A stretch of 64,000 bases of DNA from Lederbergia wuyishanensis (lineage in GTDB: Bacteria > Bacillota > Bacilli > Bacillales > Bacillaceae_C). This document shows positions 17,081 through 25,689 of the stretch, piece by piece. Position 1 is the first letter of the stretch, and every line of letters starts with the position of its first letter. Under the pieces are notes generated by a model. That model ran no database searches. It worked only from the letters and a program-made list of their open reading frames with translations, and was not told the DNA's origin. The stretch lies in NCBI RefSeq assembly GCF_022900255.1, contig NZ_JALIRM010000004.1, positions 140,722-204,721 of the forward strand, in the 5' to 3' direction. The position numbers and the translations under genes were made by a program.

Positions 17081-18010
17081 ATGAAGAAGAATGTATTCGC
17101 AATTTTCGCCTTAGTACTTATGTTTACAATGGCTTTGGCAGGATGCGGCAACACGCAACCAGAAACAAATACATCAAAACAAGGGAACAATGAAACACCA
17201 GCTCCTGCTGAAAATGATAATAAAGAAGAAAAGTTAACTGGATCTATCACAGCAGTAGGTTCCAGTGCAATGCAACAATTAGTAGAAGCAGCTGCTCAAC
17301 AATTTGCATCTGAAAATCCTGGTGCAGTTATTAATGTACAAGGCGGCGGAAGTGGTACAGGCTTAAGTAAAGTAAGTGAAGGTGCAGTTGATATTGGTAA
17401 CTCTGACGTTTTCGCTGAAGAAAAAGAAGGAATTCCAGCTGATAAAATCGTTGACCATAAAGTCGCTGTCGTAGGAATGGGACCTGTTGCTCATCCAGAG
17501 GTTGGCGTTAAAGATCTTACTCAAGATCAGTTAATTGATATCTTTACAGGAAAAGTTACCAACTGGAAAGAAGTTGGTGGAAAAGACCAAAATATTCAAG
17601 TTATTAACCGTCCTAAAGGATCTGGAACACGTGCTACATTTGAGAAGTTCGGCCTTAAAGGAGCAGAACCTATTGAAGCACTAGAACAAGAATCTTCCGG
17701 TACAGTCAGAAAAATGGTAAGTGAAACACCTGGTGCAATTAGCTATCTAGCATTCTCTTATTTCGATGATTCCATCCTAGCACTTTCTGTCGATGGTAAT
17801 GAGCCTACTCAAGAAAACGTTGAAACAGATACTTGGAAAATCTGGGCTTACCAACATATGTATACAAATGGTGAAGCAACAGGTTTAACGAAAGCATTCA
17901 TCGACTACATGCTATCAGATGAAGTTCAAACTACATTGCTTAAAGAAATGGACTTCCTTCCAGTAAGTGGAATGAAAGTCGAACGCGATCCAGAAGGAAA
18001 CGTTAAATAA
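17081..18010 (+). CDS. pstS: Phosphate-binding lipoprotein PstS
   Basis: 309 residues from the ATG after AAAGGTGGG. Lipoprotein signal with ALAGC (Cys near residue 22), a low-complexity linker rich in Asn, Thr and Glu, then the PstS-type binding fold: ITAVGSSAM, QGGGSGTGL, VDIGNSD and NRPKGSGTRATF. These Ser, Thr, Arg and Asp residues form the phosphate site in characterised members. It is the first gene of the pst operon. A hairpin after it probably reduces read-through, giving more PstS than permease. Confidence 0.95.
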   Translation: MKKNVFAIFALVLMFTMALAGCGNTQPETNTSKQGNNETPAPAENDNKEEKLTGSITAVGSSAMQQLVEAAAQQFASENPGAVINVQGGGSGTGLSKVSEGAVDIGNSDVFAEEKEGIPADKIVDHKVAVVGMGPVAHPEVGVKDLTQDQLIDIFTGKVTNWKEVGGKDQNIQVINRPKGSGTRATFEKFGLKGAEPIEALEQESSGTVRKMVSETPGAISYLAFSYFDDSILALSVDGNEPTQENVETDTWKIWAYQHMYTNGEATGLTKAFIDYMLSDEVQTTLLKEMDFLPVSGMKVERDPEGNVK

Positions 18011-18069
18011 GACTTAAAAATCAAGCTTGATAACCATAGATAAGATTTACAGAACTATATATGAAAAGT

Positions 18070-18108
18070 AAGGGTGGTTACTTGAAAAAATCATAAGTGA
18101 CCTCCCTT
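18070..18108 (+). terminator. Attenuating hairpin between pstS and pstC
   Basis: Imperfect 14-base arms (AAGGGTGGTTACTT and AAGTGACCTCCCTT) followed by only a short pyrimidine stretch. Its position suggests partial termination or 3' stabilisation of pstS mRNA. Confidence 0.55.
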
Positions 18109-18154
18109 GACTTCTTTTGTCCGATAATAGGAATTTTGGAAAGGAGCTGCCACT

Positions 18155-19087
18155 TTGGAGAAATTTGCAGAATATAACTCTGCTCAATTATTGAAACCCA
18201 ATAAAAAAGTTAGAATTGAGCGAACCGGTAAAATGCTGACACTAGCAGCGGTCGGCCTAACTATCGGAATAGCATTTGCTATTCTCTTTCTCGTTTCGTC
18301 TAAAGGTTTATCCACCTTCTATATTAATAAAGGCAGTGTGATCGAGTTTTTAACAGGTCTAAAATGGAATCCTGGAGTAAAGAACGAATTAGGTAAACCA
18401 ATTATCGGAGCTCTGCCTTTTATCTTTGGTTCCTTTGCAGTGACCTTTTTATCTGCTGCAATTTGTGCACCAGTGGCCATTGGGGCAGCTGTCTTTATGA
18501 CAGAAATTTCACCAAAATTTGGAAAGAAAATTTTGCAGCCTGTTATTGAACTGCTTGTCGGAATTCCGTCAGTTGTATATGGATTTATCGGCTTGTCCGT
18601 TGTAGTTCCCTTCATTAGAAACCATATTACTGGGAGTGGGTTCGGTATTGCAGCCGGTACGATTGTGCTTTCAATCATGATTTTGCCTACTATTACAAGC
18701 TTATCCGCTGATGCGATTAGAGGGGTACCAAGGCAGCTGCGTGAAGCTTCACTTGCTCTTGGTGCAACTCGTTGGCAGACTATTTTTCGTGTAGTGTTGA
18801 AAACGGCACGTCCCGGCTTACTAACAGCTGTTATTTTTGGTATGGCACGTGCCTTTGGTGAAGCACTTGCGGTCCAAATGGTAATCGGAAACTCTTCTGT
18901 TATTCCTACTTCCCTATTTGAGCCCGCTTCAACATTAACAAGTATTTTGACAATGGGTATGGGTTACACCGTCATGGGGCAAGCGGAAAATAATGCCCTA
19001 TGGTCACTGGCACTCGTACTGTTAATTATGTCGTTAATCTTTATTATTGCAGTAAGAATGATTGGAAAGGGGAGAAAAGAGGCATGA
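18155..19087 (+). CDS. pstC: Phosphate ABC transporter permease PstC
   Basis: 310 residues with a TTG start 8 bases after AAGGAG; no better start exists. Six membrane helices. The binding-protein-dependent permease loop reads RGVPRQLREASLALGATRWQT (the EAA-type motif) near residue 195, and GMARAFGEALAVQMVIGN follows. It forms the channel with PstA. Its stop overlaps the pstA start (ATGA), so the two permeases are translationally coupled. Confidence 0.95.
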   Translation: MEKFAEYNSAQLLKPNKKVRIERTGKMLTLAAVGLTIGIAFAILFLVSSKGLSTFYINKGSVIEFLTGLKWNPGVKNELGKPIIGALPFIFGSFAVTFLSAAICAPVAIGAAVFMTEISPKFGKKILQPVIELLVGIPSVVYGFIGLSVVVPFIRNHITGSGFGIAAGTIVLSIMILPTITSLSADAIRGVPRQLREASLALGATRWQTIFRVVLKTARPGLLTAVIFGMARAFGEALAVQMVIGNSSVIPTSLFEPASTLTSILTMGMGYTVMGQAENNALWSLALVLLIMSLIFIIAVRMIGKGRKEA

Positions 19088-19968
19088 ATGCAAAGCTTGC
19101 AGACCGTATAGCTACAATTGTATTTTATTTGATTGCATTTATTATTGTTCTCGTTCTTGCAAGTCTTTTAGGGTATGTTCTTTATCATGGTTTACCAAAG
19201 CTGAGCTGGCATTTCATAACCTCTCCTCCGCAAATATTTAAACCCGGCGGTGGGGTAGGCCCACAGTTGTTTAATTCATTTTATTTACTTGTGCTCACAA
19301 TGATAATTACAATACCCCTCTCACTTGGTGCTGGAATTTATATGGCAGAATACGCAAAAAAGAACGCGTTCACTGATTTTATTCGAACAATGATTGAAGT
19401 TTTATCTTCACTTCCATCCATTGTTGTCGGTTTGTTCGGCTTTTTGTTTTTCGTTATCTATATGGGGTGGGGATTCTCAATTCTATCAGGTTCACTTGCT
19501 TTGACGGTTTTTAATTTGCCACTTATGGTGCGCGTAGTAGAGGAATCTATTAACAATATTCCAAGACAGCAAAGAGAGGCAGGACTTGCACTTGGCGTCT
19601 CACGCTGGGAAACAATGACGACGATTATTTTACCAGCAGCTCTGCCAGGAATAATAACTGGGGTTATCTTGGCTTCCGGAAGAGTGTTCGGTGAAGCTGC
19701 AGCTTTAATATATACTGCTGGAATGAGTACACCTAATTTAGACTTTTCGAATTGGAACCCGTTATCCCCCACATCTCCTCTTAATCCAATGAGACCAGCG
19801 GAAACGTTAGCTGTTCATATTTGGAAAATAAACGGAGAAGGAATCATTCCTGATATTGAAGCAGTTTCAGATGGCGCAGCTGCTCTTCTTTTGCTTGCTA
19901 TATTAATTTTTAATTTTGGAGCTCGTTTGATTGGCGGTCTTGTTTATAAAAAAATGACTTCCTCATAA
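19084..19968 (+). CDS. pstA: Phosphate ABC transporter permease PstA
   Basis: 294 residues starting at the ATG that overlaps the pstC stop; AGGGGAGAAAAGAGG lies just before it. Six membrane helices, with the EAA-type loop IPRQQREAGLALGVSRWET and GRVFGEAAALIYTAG. It partners PstC in the membrane. It is followed 54 bases later by the two ATPase genes. Confidence 0.95.
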   Translation: MNAKLADRIATIVFYLIAFIIVLVLASLLGYVLYHGLPKLSWHFITSPPQIFKPGGGVGPQLFNSFYLLVLTMIITIPLSLGAGIYMAEYAKKNAFTDFIRTMIEVLSSLPSIVVGLFGFLFFVIYMGWGFSILSGSLALTVFNLPLMVRVVEESINNIPRQQREAGLALGVSRWETMTTIILPAALPGIITGVILASGRVFGEAAALIYTAGMSTPNLDFSNWNPLSPTSPLNPMRPAETLAVHIWKINGEGIIPDIEAVSDGAAALLLLAILIFNFGARLIGGLVYKKMTSS

Positions 19969-20022
19969 TAAAGAAAAGTAAGAATCGATTGGAAATAAGC
20001 TTGTATAAAAGGAGGCAACTAA

Positions 20023-20859
20023 ATGGCCACCCAAACAATGATGTATAAAAAAAGTAATAACTCTAAGCGCATGGCACAGTTAAAATCAGTTTCAAATCAA
20101 GGGAAAGAGTTTGCGATGGAGACGGAAGGATTATATGTCTACTATGGAAAGAAAGAGGCAATCAAAAACATCTCTTTATCTTTTCCGAAAAACGGCGTGA
20201 CTGCTCTTATCGGACCATCTGGCTGCGGGAAGTCCACGTATTTGCGCAGCTTAAATCGAATGAATGATGAAATAGAAAACTGCAGAATAGAAGGAAGTAT
20301 TATATATAAAGGTGTAGATATTAACTCACCAATGGCAAATGTATTCGAAGTAAGAAAGCAAATAGGAATGGTTTTCCAAAGACCGAATCCATTTGCTAAA
20401 TCAATTTATCGAAATGTTGCTTATGGTCCGGCTCATCACGGAATAAAAAATAAAAACAAGCTTGATGAAATTGTGGAAGATAGTTTACGGAAAGCTGCTT
20501 TATGGGACGAAGTAAAAGATAAGCTTCATCAATCTGCACTTGCCTTATCTGGTGGTCAGCAACAGCGCCTATGCATTGCCAGAGCGCTAGCGATGAATCC
20601 TGACGTGCTGCTTCTTGACGAACCGGCTTCTGCACTTGATCCCGTTTCAACTGGAAAAATTGAAGAATTAATTGGTGAACTGAAAAAGGATTATTCGATT
20701 ATTATCGTCACCCACAATATGCAACAGGCGGCACGTATTTCGGATAACACTGCATTTTTCTATATGGGAGAAGTTATTGAATACGGAGAAACCGAGCAAA
20801 TTTTTACAAACCCCTACAATGAGCAAACCGAACATTACATCTCAGGGAATTTTGGATAA
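20023..20859 (+). CDS. pstB: Phosphate ABC transporter ATPase PstB, first copy
   Basis: 278 residues; AAAAGGAGG precedes the ATG. ABC ATPase with Walker [10 protein letters not shown], signature LSGGQQQRL, Walker [12 protein letters not shown] and the His of the switch region. The first 34 residues form a basic, Ser/Asn-rich extension missing in the second copy. The signature-proximal sequence DEPASALD differs from the DEPTSALD of copy two. Two adjacent pstB genes are also known in B. subtilis; one may be specialised, but sequence alone does not say how. Confidence 0.95.
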   Translation: MATQTMMYKKSNNSKRMAQLKSVSNQGKEFAMETEGLYVYYGKKEAIKNISLSFPKNGVTALIGPSGCGKSTYLRSLNRMNDEIENCRIEGSIIYKGVDINSPMANVFEVRKQIGMVFQRPNPFAKSIYRNVAYGPAHHGIKNKNKLDEIVEDSLRKAALWDEVKDKLHQSALALSGGQQQRLCIARALAMNPDVLLLDEPASALDPVSTGKIEELIGELKKDYSIIIVTHNMQQAARISDNTAFFYMGEVIEYGETEQIFTNPYNEQTEHYISGNFG

Positions 20860-20873
20860 AAGGTGGGATTAAT

Positions 20874-21659
20874 ATGGCAGTGACACTATTGAAGGCAAGA
20901 AATGAGAAAACCGTTATCCGGACTGAGCAGCTCCAATTTTACTACAGCAAAGTTCATGCATTGAAAAATATCAATCTTGATTTAAAACAAAATCAAGTAA
21001 CAGCTTTAATTGGACCGTCGGGATGTGGAAAGTCCACTTTTCTTCGCACACTGAATAGGATGAACGATTTAATTCCAGGAACGCGAACAGAAGGGAAAAT
21101 ATTAATCGGTGATATGGATATCACTTCACCTCAAATAGATACAGTGGATTTGCGCAAACGAATCGGCATGGTTTTTCAACAGGCTAATCCTTTCCCTATG
21201 TCTATTTATGACAATATCGCTTACGGCCCACGCATACATGGGCAAAAAAACAAGAAAAAGTTGGACGAAATTGTAGAATCCAGTTTAAAGGCAGCGGCCC
21301 TTTGGGATGAAGTAAAAGATAATCTAGGGAAAATTGCCACTGGTTTGTCTGGGGGACAGCAGCAGCGGCTTGTATTGGCGAGAGTGCTTGCTGTGAAGCC
21401 GGAAATCATTTTAATGGATGAACCTACATCCGCGCTAGATCCAATTTCAACAGCGAAACTAGAACAATTAATTTTGGAATTGAAAAAAGAGTATACAATC
21501 ATCATAGTCACCCACAACATGCAGCAGGCGGCACGTGTTTCAGATGAAACGGCCTTTTTCCTTAATGGAGAAGTGGTCGAGTTTGCCGACACGAATACCA
21601 TTTTCACAAATCCAAAAATGAAACAGACAGAAGATTATATATCTGGCCGTTTTGGTTAA
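20874..21659 (+). CDS. pstB: Phosphate ABC transporter ATPase PstB, second copy
   Basis: 261 residues; AAAGGTGGG lies 6 bases before the ATG. Walker [10 protein letters not shown], signature LSGGQQQRL, Walker [12 protein letters not shown]. It is closely similar to the preceding copy over its whole length, including the C-terminal EDYISGRFG (EHYISGNFG in copy one), so the pair is a tandem duplication. It is the last transporter subunit of the operon; phoU follows 30 bases later. Confidence 0.95.
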   Translation: MAVTLLKARNEKTVIRTEQLQFYYSKVHALKNINLDLKQNQVTALIGPSGCGKSTFLRTLNRMNDLIPGTRTEGKILIGDMDITSPQIDTVDLRKRIGMVFQQANPFPMSIYDNIAYGPRIHGQKNKKKLDEIVESSLKAAALWDEVKDNLGKIATGLSGGQQQRLVLARVLAVKPEIILMDEPTSALDPISTAKLEQLILELKKEYTIIIVTHNMQQAARVSDETAFFLNGEVVEFADTNTIFTNPKMKQTEDYISGRFG

Positions 21660-21689
21660 TGAAAAACTTAAAATTAGGTGGGATTAATG

Positions 21690-22346
21690 ATGGCAATTAG
21701 AAGTCAGTTTGGAGAAAAATTAAATGAGCTTCACCAAGAACTGCTGACGATGGGAATGATGGTTGAAGAAGCGGTATATAAAGCTGTAAAGTCTCTTCTC
21801 GAAAAAGATGTAGATTTGGCAAAATCAGTTTTAGACGGTGATAAGGCCATTAATGAAGCAGAGATTGGAATTGAGAAAACATGCTTTTCATTAATAGCAT
21901 TACAGCAGCCAGTAGGAAGCGATTTACGCAGAATTGCTACAACGCTAAAGGTTGCAACCGACTTGGAGCGAATGGCAGATCATGCAGTTAGCTTTGCACA
22001 AACAACGATTAGTCTAAAAGATGAAAAATATGCCAAGCCGTTGATCGATATTCCAAAAATGGGCGAGCTTGTTCAGAAAATCGTTCGTGACTCATTGAGT
22101 GCTTACATTAAAATGGATCACGAGGCAGCAGTGGAAATTGCAAAACAGGATGACGTAATTGATGAATATTTTAATAAAGTTTTTACTGACCTAATTGATT
22201 TAATGGGGAAAGACAAGAATTTAATTCATCAAGGGACCCATTTGCTTCTAGCAGCTCAATATTTAGAAAGAATCGGTGACTACGCTACAAACATTTGTGA
22301 GTGGATTGTTTATATGTCTCAAGGTAAAATGGTTGAATTAAATTAA
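21690..22346 (+). CDS. phoU: Phosphate signalling regulator PhoU
   Basis: 218 residues from the ATG that keeps the same spacing to AGGTGGG as in the upstream pstB; an ATG three bases earlier and a GTG at 21678 are less likely. The two three-helix bundles are recognisable from repeated metal-binding motifs (DLERMADHA and YLERIGDYATN). PhoU proteins restrain Pst transport and signal phosphate sufficiency to the sensor kinase. B. subtilis lacks a pst-linked phoU as far as I recall, so its presence here is a difference from the model. Confidence 0.93.
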   Translation: MAIRSQFGEKLNELHQELLTMGMMVEEAVYKAVKSLLEKDVDLAKSVLDGDKAINEAEIGIEKTCFSLIALQQPVGSDLRRIATTLKVATDLERMADHAVSFAQTTISLKDEKYAKPLIDIPKMGELVQKIVRDSLSAYIKMDHEAAVEIAKQDDVIDEYFNKVFTDLIDLMGKDKNLIHQGTHLLLAAQYLERIGDYATNICEWIVYMSQGKMVELN

Positions 22347-22353
22347 CTAGTTG

Positions 22354-22387
22354 GACTTTCAGCATTGTCTGAAAGTCTATTCTTTTT
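22354..22387 (+). terminator. pst-phoU operon terminator
   Basis: Perfect 9-bp arms GACTTTCAG/CTGAAAGTC, 6-base loop, then TATTCTTTTTTT, directly after phoU. Confidence 0.88.
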
Positions 22388-22517
22388 TTATTAATGTAGT
22401 TTGATTTTCGCTTTTGGTGTGACTTTACATGGATGGAGGGGGAACCATCAGATGCTTGATTCGCCTGTGGAGTAAGGGTTTCACTCCAATCATTTAAGCG
22501 AAAATACTGTCTTGAAG

Positions 22518-22566
22518 TTTACAAATGTTTATTAATAAATTATAATTAATACTTACCTAGGTAAAT
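22518..22566 (+). promoter_or_regulatory. marR promoter with palindromic operator
   Basis: TTTACA (22518) and TATAAT (22541) with a 17-base spacer form a strong sigma-A promoter. Immediately downstream lies TTACCTAGGTAA (22553-22564), a perfect 12-bp palindrome within ACTTACCTAGGTAAAT. It sits at the expected transcription start and is the likely site for autorepression by the MarR protein. Confidence 0.75.
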
Positions 22567-22583
22567 AAAATGAGGTGAAAATA

Positions 22584-22985
22584 GTGAATCCATTGTTCCA
22601 TGAAATTTTCCAAAAGACTCGTAATTTAAGTAAAGAATTGAATAACACGGTAAAGGAATTTGATTTATTTGCTGCTCAATGGAGTGTTTTATATATTGTT
22701 CAGCAAAACGGAGAAATGACGCTGACGCAAATATGGAAATATTTAAATGTGGAGGCACCGACTATATCAAGGACGGTCCAAAGGTTAATTGAGTTAGGAT
22801 GGTTAACTGAAAAGTTTGGTGAGGATCGCAGAGAGAAGATGGTGAGTTTATCAGATGATGCTAAAAAAAAGTTTAAGGCGATTGAAGAAGCTGTTATAAA
22901 TTTCGAAAGTCAATTTTTACAACATCTATCTGAAGAAGAGCAAAGTCAACTAATCATGTTACTTAAGAAAATGAAGAAAGGATGA
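22584..22985 (+). CDS. MarR-family transcriptional regulator
   Basis: 133 residues from GTG 22584, which has GAGGTGA at usable spacing; a GTG nine bases upstream overlaps that site. The winged-helix core is visible: LTQIWKYLNVEAPTISRTVQRL as recognition region and EDRREKMVSLSDDAK as wing. It is translationally close to the MFS gene (4-base overlap if the upstream ATG were used), a common regulator-efflux pair. A ligand-released repressor of the pump is expected; the ligand is unknown. A second, similar operator lies at 48.3 kb. Confidence 0.85.
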   Translation: MNPLFHEIFQKTRNLSKELNNTVKEFDLFAAQWSVLYIVQQNGEMTLTQIWKYLNVEAPTISRTVQRLIELGWLTEKFGEDRREKMVSLSDDAKKKFKAIEEAVINFESQFLQHLSEEEQSQLIMLLKKMKKG

Positions 22986-22990
22986 CATCT

Positions 22991-24187
22991 TTGGAAAAAA
23001 GAGAACCAATTTGGACAAAAACATTTATTAGTTTATTCTGTACCAATTTATCCGTTTTTAGTGTGTTTTATGGTTTAGTCACAACCTTGCCACTATATGC
23101 GCTTGAAAGCTTAAACAGGACAGATAAAGATGCCGGACTATTAATGACGATATTTCTTTTATCTGCAATAGTAGTCAGACCTTTTACAGGTAAAATACTA
23201 GATATTTATGGGAAAAGAAAAATGTTATGGATCAGTTTAGTATTATATTTAATTTGTACGATATTGTATGCTGTTGTTAAACCATTTTCTGGATTATTAC
23301 TTTTGCGTTTTATACAGGGTATTTGGTTTAGCATTGCTACAACAGCAGGTGGATCTTTAGCGGCAGATAATGTGCCAATGTCTAGACGTGGAGCTGGATT
23401 AGGCTATTTTACAATGTCCACCAATTTAGCAGTTGTTCTTGGACCTATTCTTTCACTTTTAATTGTTCAAACCTTTTCATTTAATGCACTATTTATCGTT
23501 ATGAGTTTGTTAATGGTTGTTGGTACTTCTCTATCTTTAACCATTCAATCAGATAAAAAGTTTGAAAAAAGTATATCCTCAAAAAGAGCTTTTTCCATTC
23601 ATGACTTATTCGAAAAAAAATCCGTTCCTATTGCTCTGCTAAGCAGTCTAATTTCTTTCTCTTATGCTAGTGTCTTATCATTTTTGTCGATATATGCTCA
23701 GCAAAAACACATGTTGCATTTGGCAACTGTTTTTTATTTGGTTTATGCGTCTGCGATGTTATTGACTCGACCGTATACAGGTAGATGGTTTGATGAAAAA
23801 GGACCAAAATTTGTAATTATACCTGGTTTCATAAGTTTTTGTGGAGGACTAATTCTATTAGCCTTTATAAACTCATCTTATTTATTTTTACTATCAGGTA
23901 TTTTAATTGGCTTCGGATATGGAGCACTTGTTCCAAGTCTACAAACTCTTTCTGTACAGGCAACCAGTCCGGAAAGAAGTGGATACGCTACAGCAACCTT
24001 CTTTACACTTTTCGATATTGGAATTGCAGCCGGTTCCTACATTCTAGGATTAATTGCAGTACATTTTGGTTATCAAAATGTGTATGTGTTATCGGGACTT
24101 ATTGTTTTGATTATATTAGTGTTATATTTAGTTGCAGAAAAGAAAAAATCCTTGGTGCATAATACTGTTTCAGCTAAGGATATGTAA
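22991..24187 (+). CDS. Major facilitator superfamily efflux transporter
   Basis: 398 residues. The TTG start at 22991 lies 9 bases after AGAAAGG, whereas ATG 22982 touches that site. Twelve membrane helices with motif A-like sequence RPFTGKILDIYGKRK between helices 2 and 3, and a similar RPYTGRWFDEKGPK in the second half. Drug/H+ antiporters of this type export toxic small molecules. Co-transcription with the MarR gene supports an efflux role. The substrate cannot be named. Confidence 0.85.
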   Translation: MEKREPIWTKTFISLFCTNLSVFSVFYGLVTTLPLYALESLNRTDKDAGLLMTIFLLSAIVVRPFTGKILDIYGKRKMLWISLVLYLICTILYAVVKPFSGLLLLRFIQGIWFSIATTAGGSLAADNVPMSRRGAGLGYFTMSTNLAVVLGPILSLLIVQTFSFNALFIVMSLLMVVGTSLSLTIQSDKKFEKSISSKRAFSIHDLFEKKSVPIALLSSLISFSYASVLSFLSIYAQQKHMLHLATVFYLVYASAMLLTRPYTGRWFDEKGPKFVIIPGFISFCGGLILLAFINSSYLFLLSGILIGFGYGALVPSLQTLSVQATSPERSGYATATFFTLFDIGIAAGSYILGLIAVHFGYQNVYVLSGLIVLIILVLYLVAEKKKSLVHNTVSAKDM

Positions 24188-24286
24188 CTGTTGTGAAAAA
24201 ATTAGATCGAGCTTAATCACACGTTTAATTGACAAAAAATTAAGTAGTTAGTTAATAATGGATAATCCTACAGTAATATATGAGTT

Positions 24287-24480
24287 AAGTGATTTCAGCA
24301 ACGATCCACGCGATTTCGTAGTAGAAAGGTAAGAAATCAAGTGATTCCAGCCAAGATCCACGCGTATTCGTAGCAGAAAGGTAAGAAACCAAGTGATTTC
24401 AGCCACGATTCAAGCGTATTCGTAGCTGAAAGGTATGAAACTAAGTGATCTCAGCAACGATCCATGGTTATTTGTAGCTT
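24287..24480. repeat. 52-bp tandem repeat array, four units
   Basis: Units begin at 24287, 24339, 24391 and 24443 (last one decayed). Each is AAGTGATTTCAGC.A.GATC, then CACGCGTATTCGTAGCAGAA and AGGTAAGAAA, with a few changes. The array is in non-coding DNA between the MFS gene and csbA. Units are directly adjacent without unique spacers, so it is not CRISPR. The core TATTCGT(A/T)GCAGAAA recurs at 57.6 kb in the other orientation and in part near 14.24 kb. Confidence 0.85.
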
Positions 24481-24774
24481 TTTTGCTAATATCCAAAGTT
24501 ATTCGTGGTAGATTTGTTCAAGCAAAGTAAATTCTCAAATAATTTATAGCATATTCTTGACAAGTGATACGCTTTCTTTTGCAATTTAACGTAAACCATG
24601 TCAATCTTATTCCTATGAATTTTGATTCTTTCTGAAAAAGTTTAATCTATTGTCTTTTTATTAATAGGAGAATGCAAAAATTAGAAAAAAATCTCTCTTT
24701 TTATAAAAAAATCCTTGCTTTTTACTATTGTTTAAGAAAAACTGAACATATAGCTCGATGTGAGGTGTTTTTTT
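24481..24774. other. Intergenic region before csbA
   Basis: AT-rich, no gene seen. GTTTAA near 24729 resembles a sigma-B -35, as expected for csbA, but no GGGTAT -10 follows at the usual distance, so I do not call a promoter. Confidence 0.4.
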
Positions 24775-25014
24775 ATGATTGATAAAATAATATCTGCCAT
24801 TTTCTTACCTGTACTACTTATGATTTTTTTTACTAGAGTGACGTATAGCCGGACAGTTGGTTTTCTCCTAACGATTGCATTAATTATTGTATCGGCGTAT
24901 AAAGGGTATATTCAGACATGGTGGTTAATTGTAATAGAAGCAGCCTCGCTGACAGTAGGCCTGTATGCTACCAATCAATTGAAAAGTAAAAAGAAAAATA
25001 ATACATCAACGTAA
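24775..25014 (+). CDS. csbA: CsbA family small membrane protein
   Basis: 79 residues from the ATG after GAGGTG. It has two to three hydrophobic segments (ISAIFLPVLLMIFFTRVTYS, then FLLTIALIIVSAYKGYI and a third) and a Lys-rich C-terminal tail. Similarity to CsbA is by pattern (FTRVT..., KGY...) and by position just ahead of uvrB-uvrA, where csbA lies in B. subtilis. CsbA is a general-stress membrane protein of unknown activity. A terminator follows. Confidence 0.75.
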   Translation: MIDKIISAIFLPVLLMIFFTRVTYSRTVGFLLTIALIIVSAYKGYIQTWWLIVIEAASLTVGLYATNQLKSKKKNNTST

Positions 25015-25017
25015 TAC

Positions 25018-25066
25018 GGAGTAAGTCATCCACATCGTTTCAACGATGGATGCCTGACTCCATTTT
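25018..25066 (+). terminator. csbA terminator
   Basis: Outer arms GGAGT/ACTCC, inner arms CATCC/GGATG and ATCGTT/AACGAT, then ATTTTTCATTTT. Confidence 0.75.
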
Positions 25067-25149
25067 TCATTTTGTAAAGTTTTCGTCCATATTAATTAGA
25101 ACGACTAGGTCGCATATCAATATTAAAATAATTTTAAGGAGCGATTAAT

Positions 25150-25392
25150 ATGTTAATGCCTAGATTGACAGCAGAAAAAAAGCGGGAAATGATTCGAGAA
25201 ATTCAAAACTATTTTTGGGAGGAACGCGGTGAAGAAATCGGTGAGATTGCCGCTGAAACGTGTTTTGAATTTATAAAAGATCGACTTGGACCTGTATTTT
25301 ATAACGCGGCTATCCGAGATGCACGTGAAATAGCGGAACAAAGAATGCAAACTCTTGAAGAAGACCTATATGCCCTCGAAAAACAATTGTAA
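25150..25392 (+). CDS. DUF2164 family protein
   Basis: 80 residues; TTAAGGAGCG precedes the ATG. The sequence EKKREMIREIQNYFWEERGE, then EIGEIAA, FIKDRLGPVFYNAAI and DAREI.EQRMQTLEEDLYALE matches the small helical DUF2164 family. Activity is unknown. It stands alone between csbA and the uvrBA control region. It has no signal peptide. Confidence 0.75.
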   Translation: MLMPRLTAEKKREMIREIQNYFWEERGEEIGEIAAETCFEFIKDRLGPVFYNAAIRDAREIAEQRMQTLEEDLYALEKQL

Positions 25393-25399
25393 TATAAAC

Positions 25400-25456
25400 C
25401 AAATATATGTTCGCTTTTTGCTGGTTTTTACAATATAGGTTGTGGTAAAATATAAT
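25400..25456 (+). promoter_or_regulatory. uvrBA promoter with LexA box
   Basis: CAAATATATGTTCG (25400-25413) matches 12 of 14 positions of the Bacillus LexA (DinR) box CGAAC-N4-GTTCG. TTTACA (25427) and TATAAT (25451) with an 18-base gap form the promoter just downstream. SOS control of uvrBA is well established in Bacillus. Confidence 0.7.
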
Positions 25457-25518
25457 ACATGATTAATTGCATATAAATGTTGTCAATAATGGTAGTTATA
25501 TGTTTTCGGATAAAGCTT

Positions 25519-25663
25519 ACTCGGTGATTTTTCCACAAAGTAAATTGGGGTAGAAGACACGATTCTTTTTATGAAAGAGGAAGTGCAGTAAGAGCTAAGT
25601 ACCACCCGCTGAATGTTAGTGTCGGAGTGGAAAAAATCTGAGTTTTAACAGAGTCTTCAGATT
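25519..25663 (+). other. Foldable uvrB 5' leader
   Basis: The leader of about 220 bases contains long-range complementary arms: ACTC and GATTTTTCCAC (25519-25536) with GTGGAAAAAATC and GAGT (25627-25643). Nested inside is GACAC/GTGTC (25556/25619). The right arm also overlaps an alternative hairpin AATCTGA/TCAGATT (25635-25663), so two structures exclude each other. No known riboswitch class is recognised. Confidence 0.4.
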
Positions 25664-25689
25664 AAAAGTGAGAGTAGGGGGCCGCCATT

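Noticed and set aside
24287..24480. CRISPR array
   Set aside because: Units are directly adjacent with no unique spacers, no cas genes are near, and the repeats are in decayed tandem form.
25573..25593. Six-codon ORF inside the uvrB leader as a leader peptide
   Set aside because: No ribosome binding site precedes it, and such short frames occur by chance.
25519..25663. T-box or known riboswitch before uvrB
   Set aside because: No T-box consensus, c-di-GMP, SAM or other known aptamer core could be recognised.
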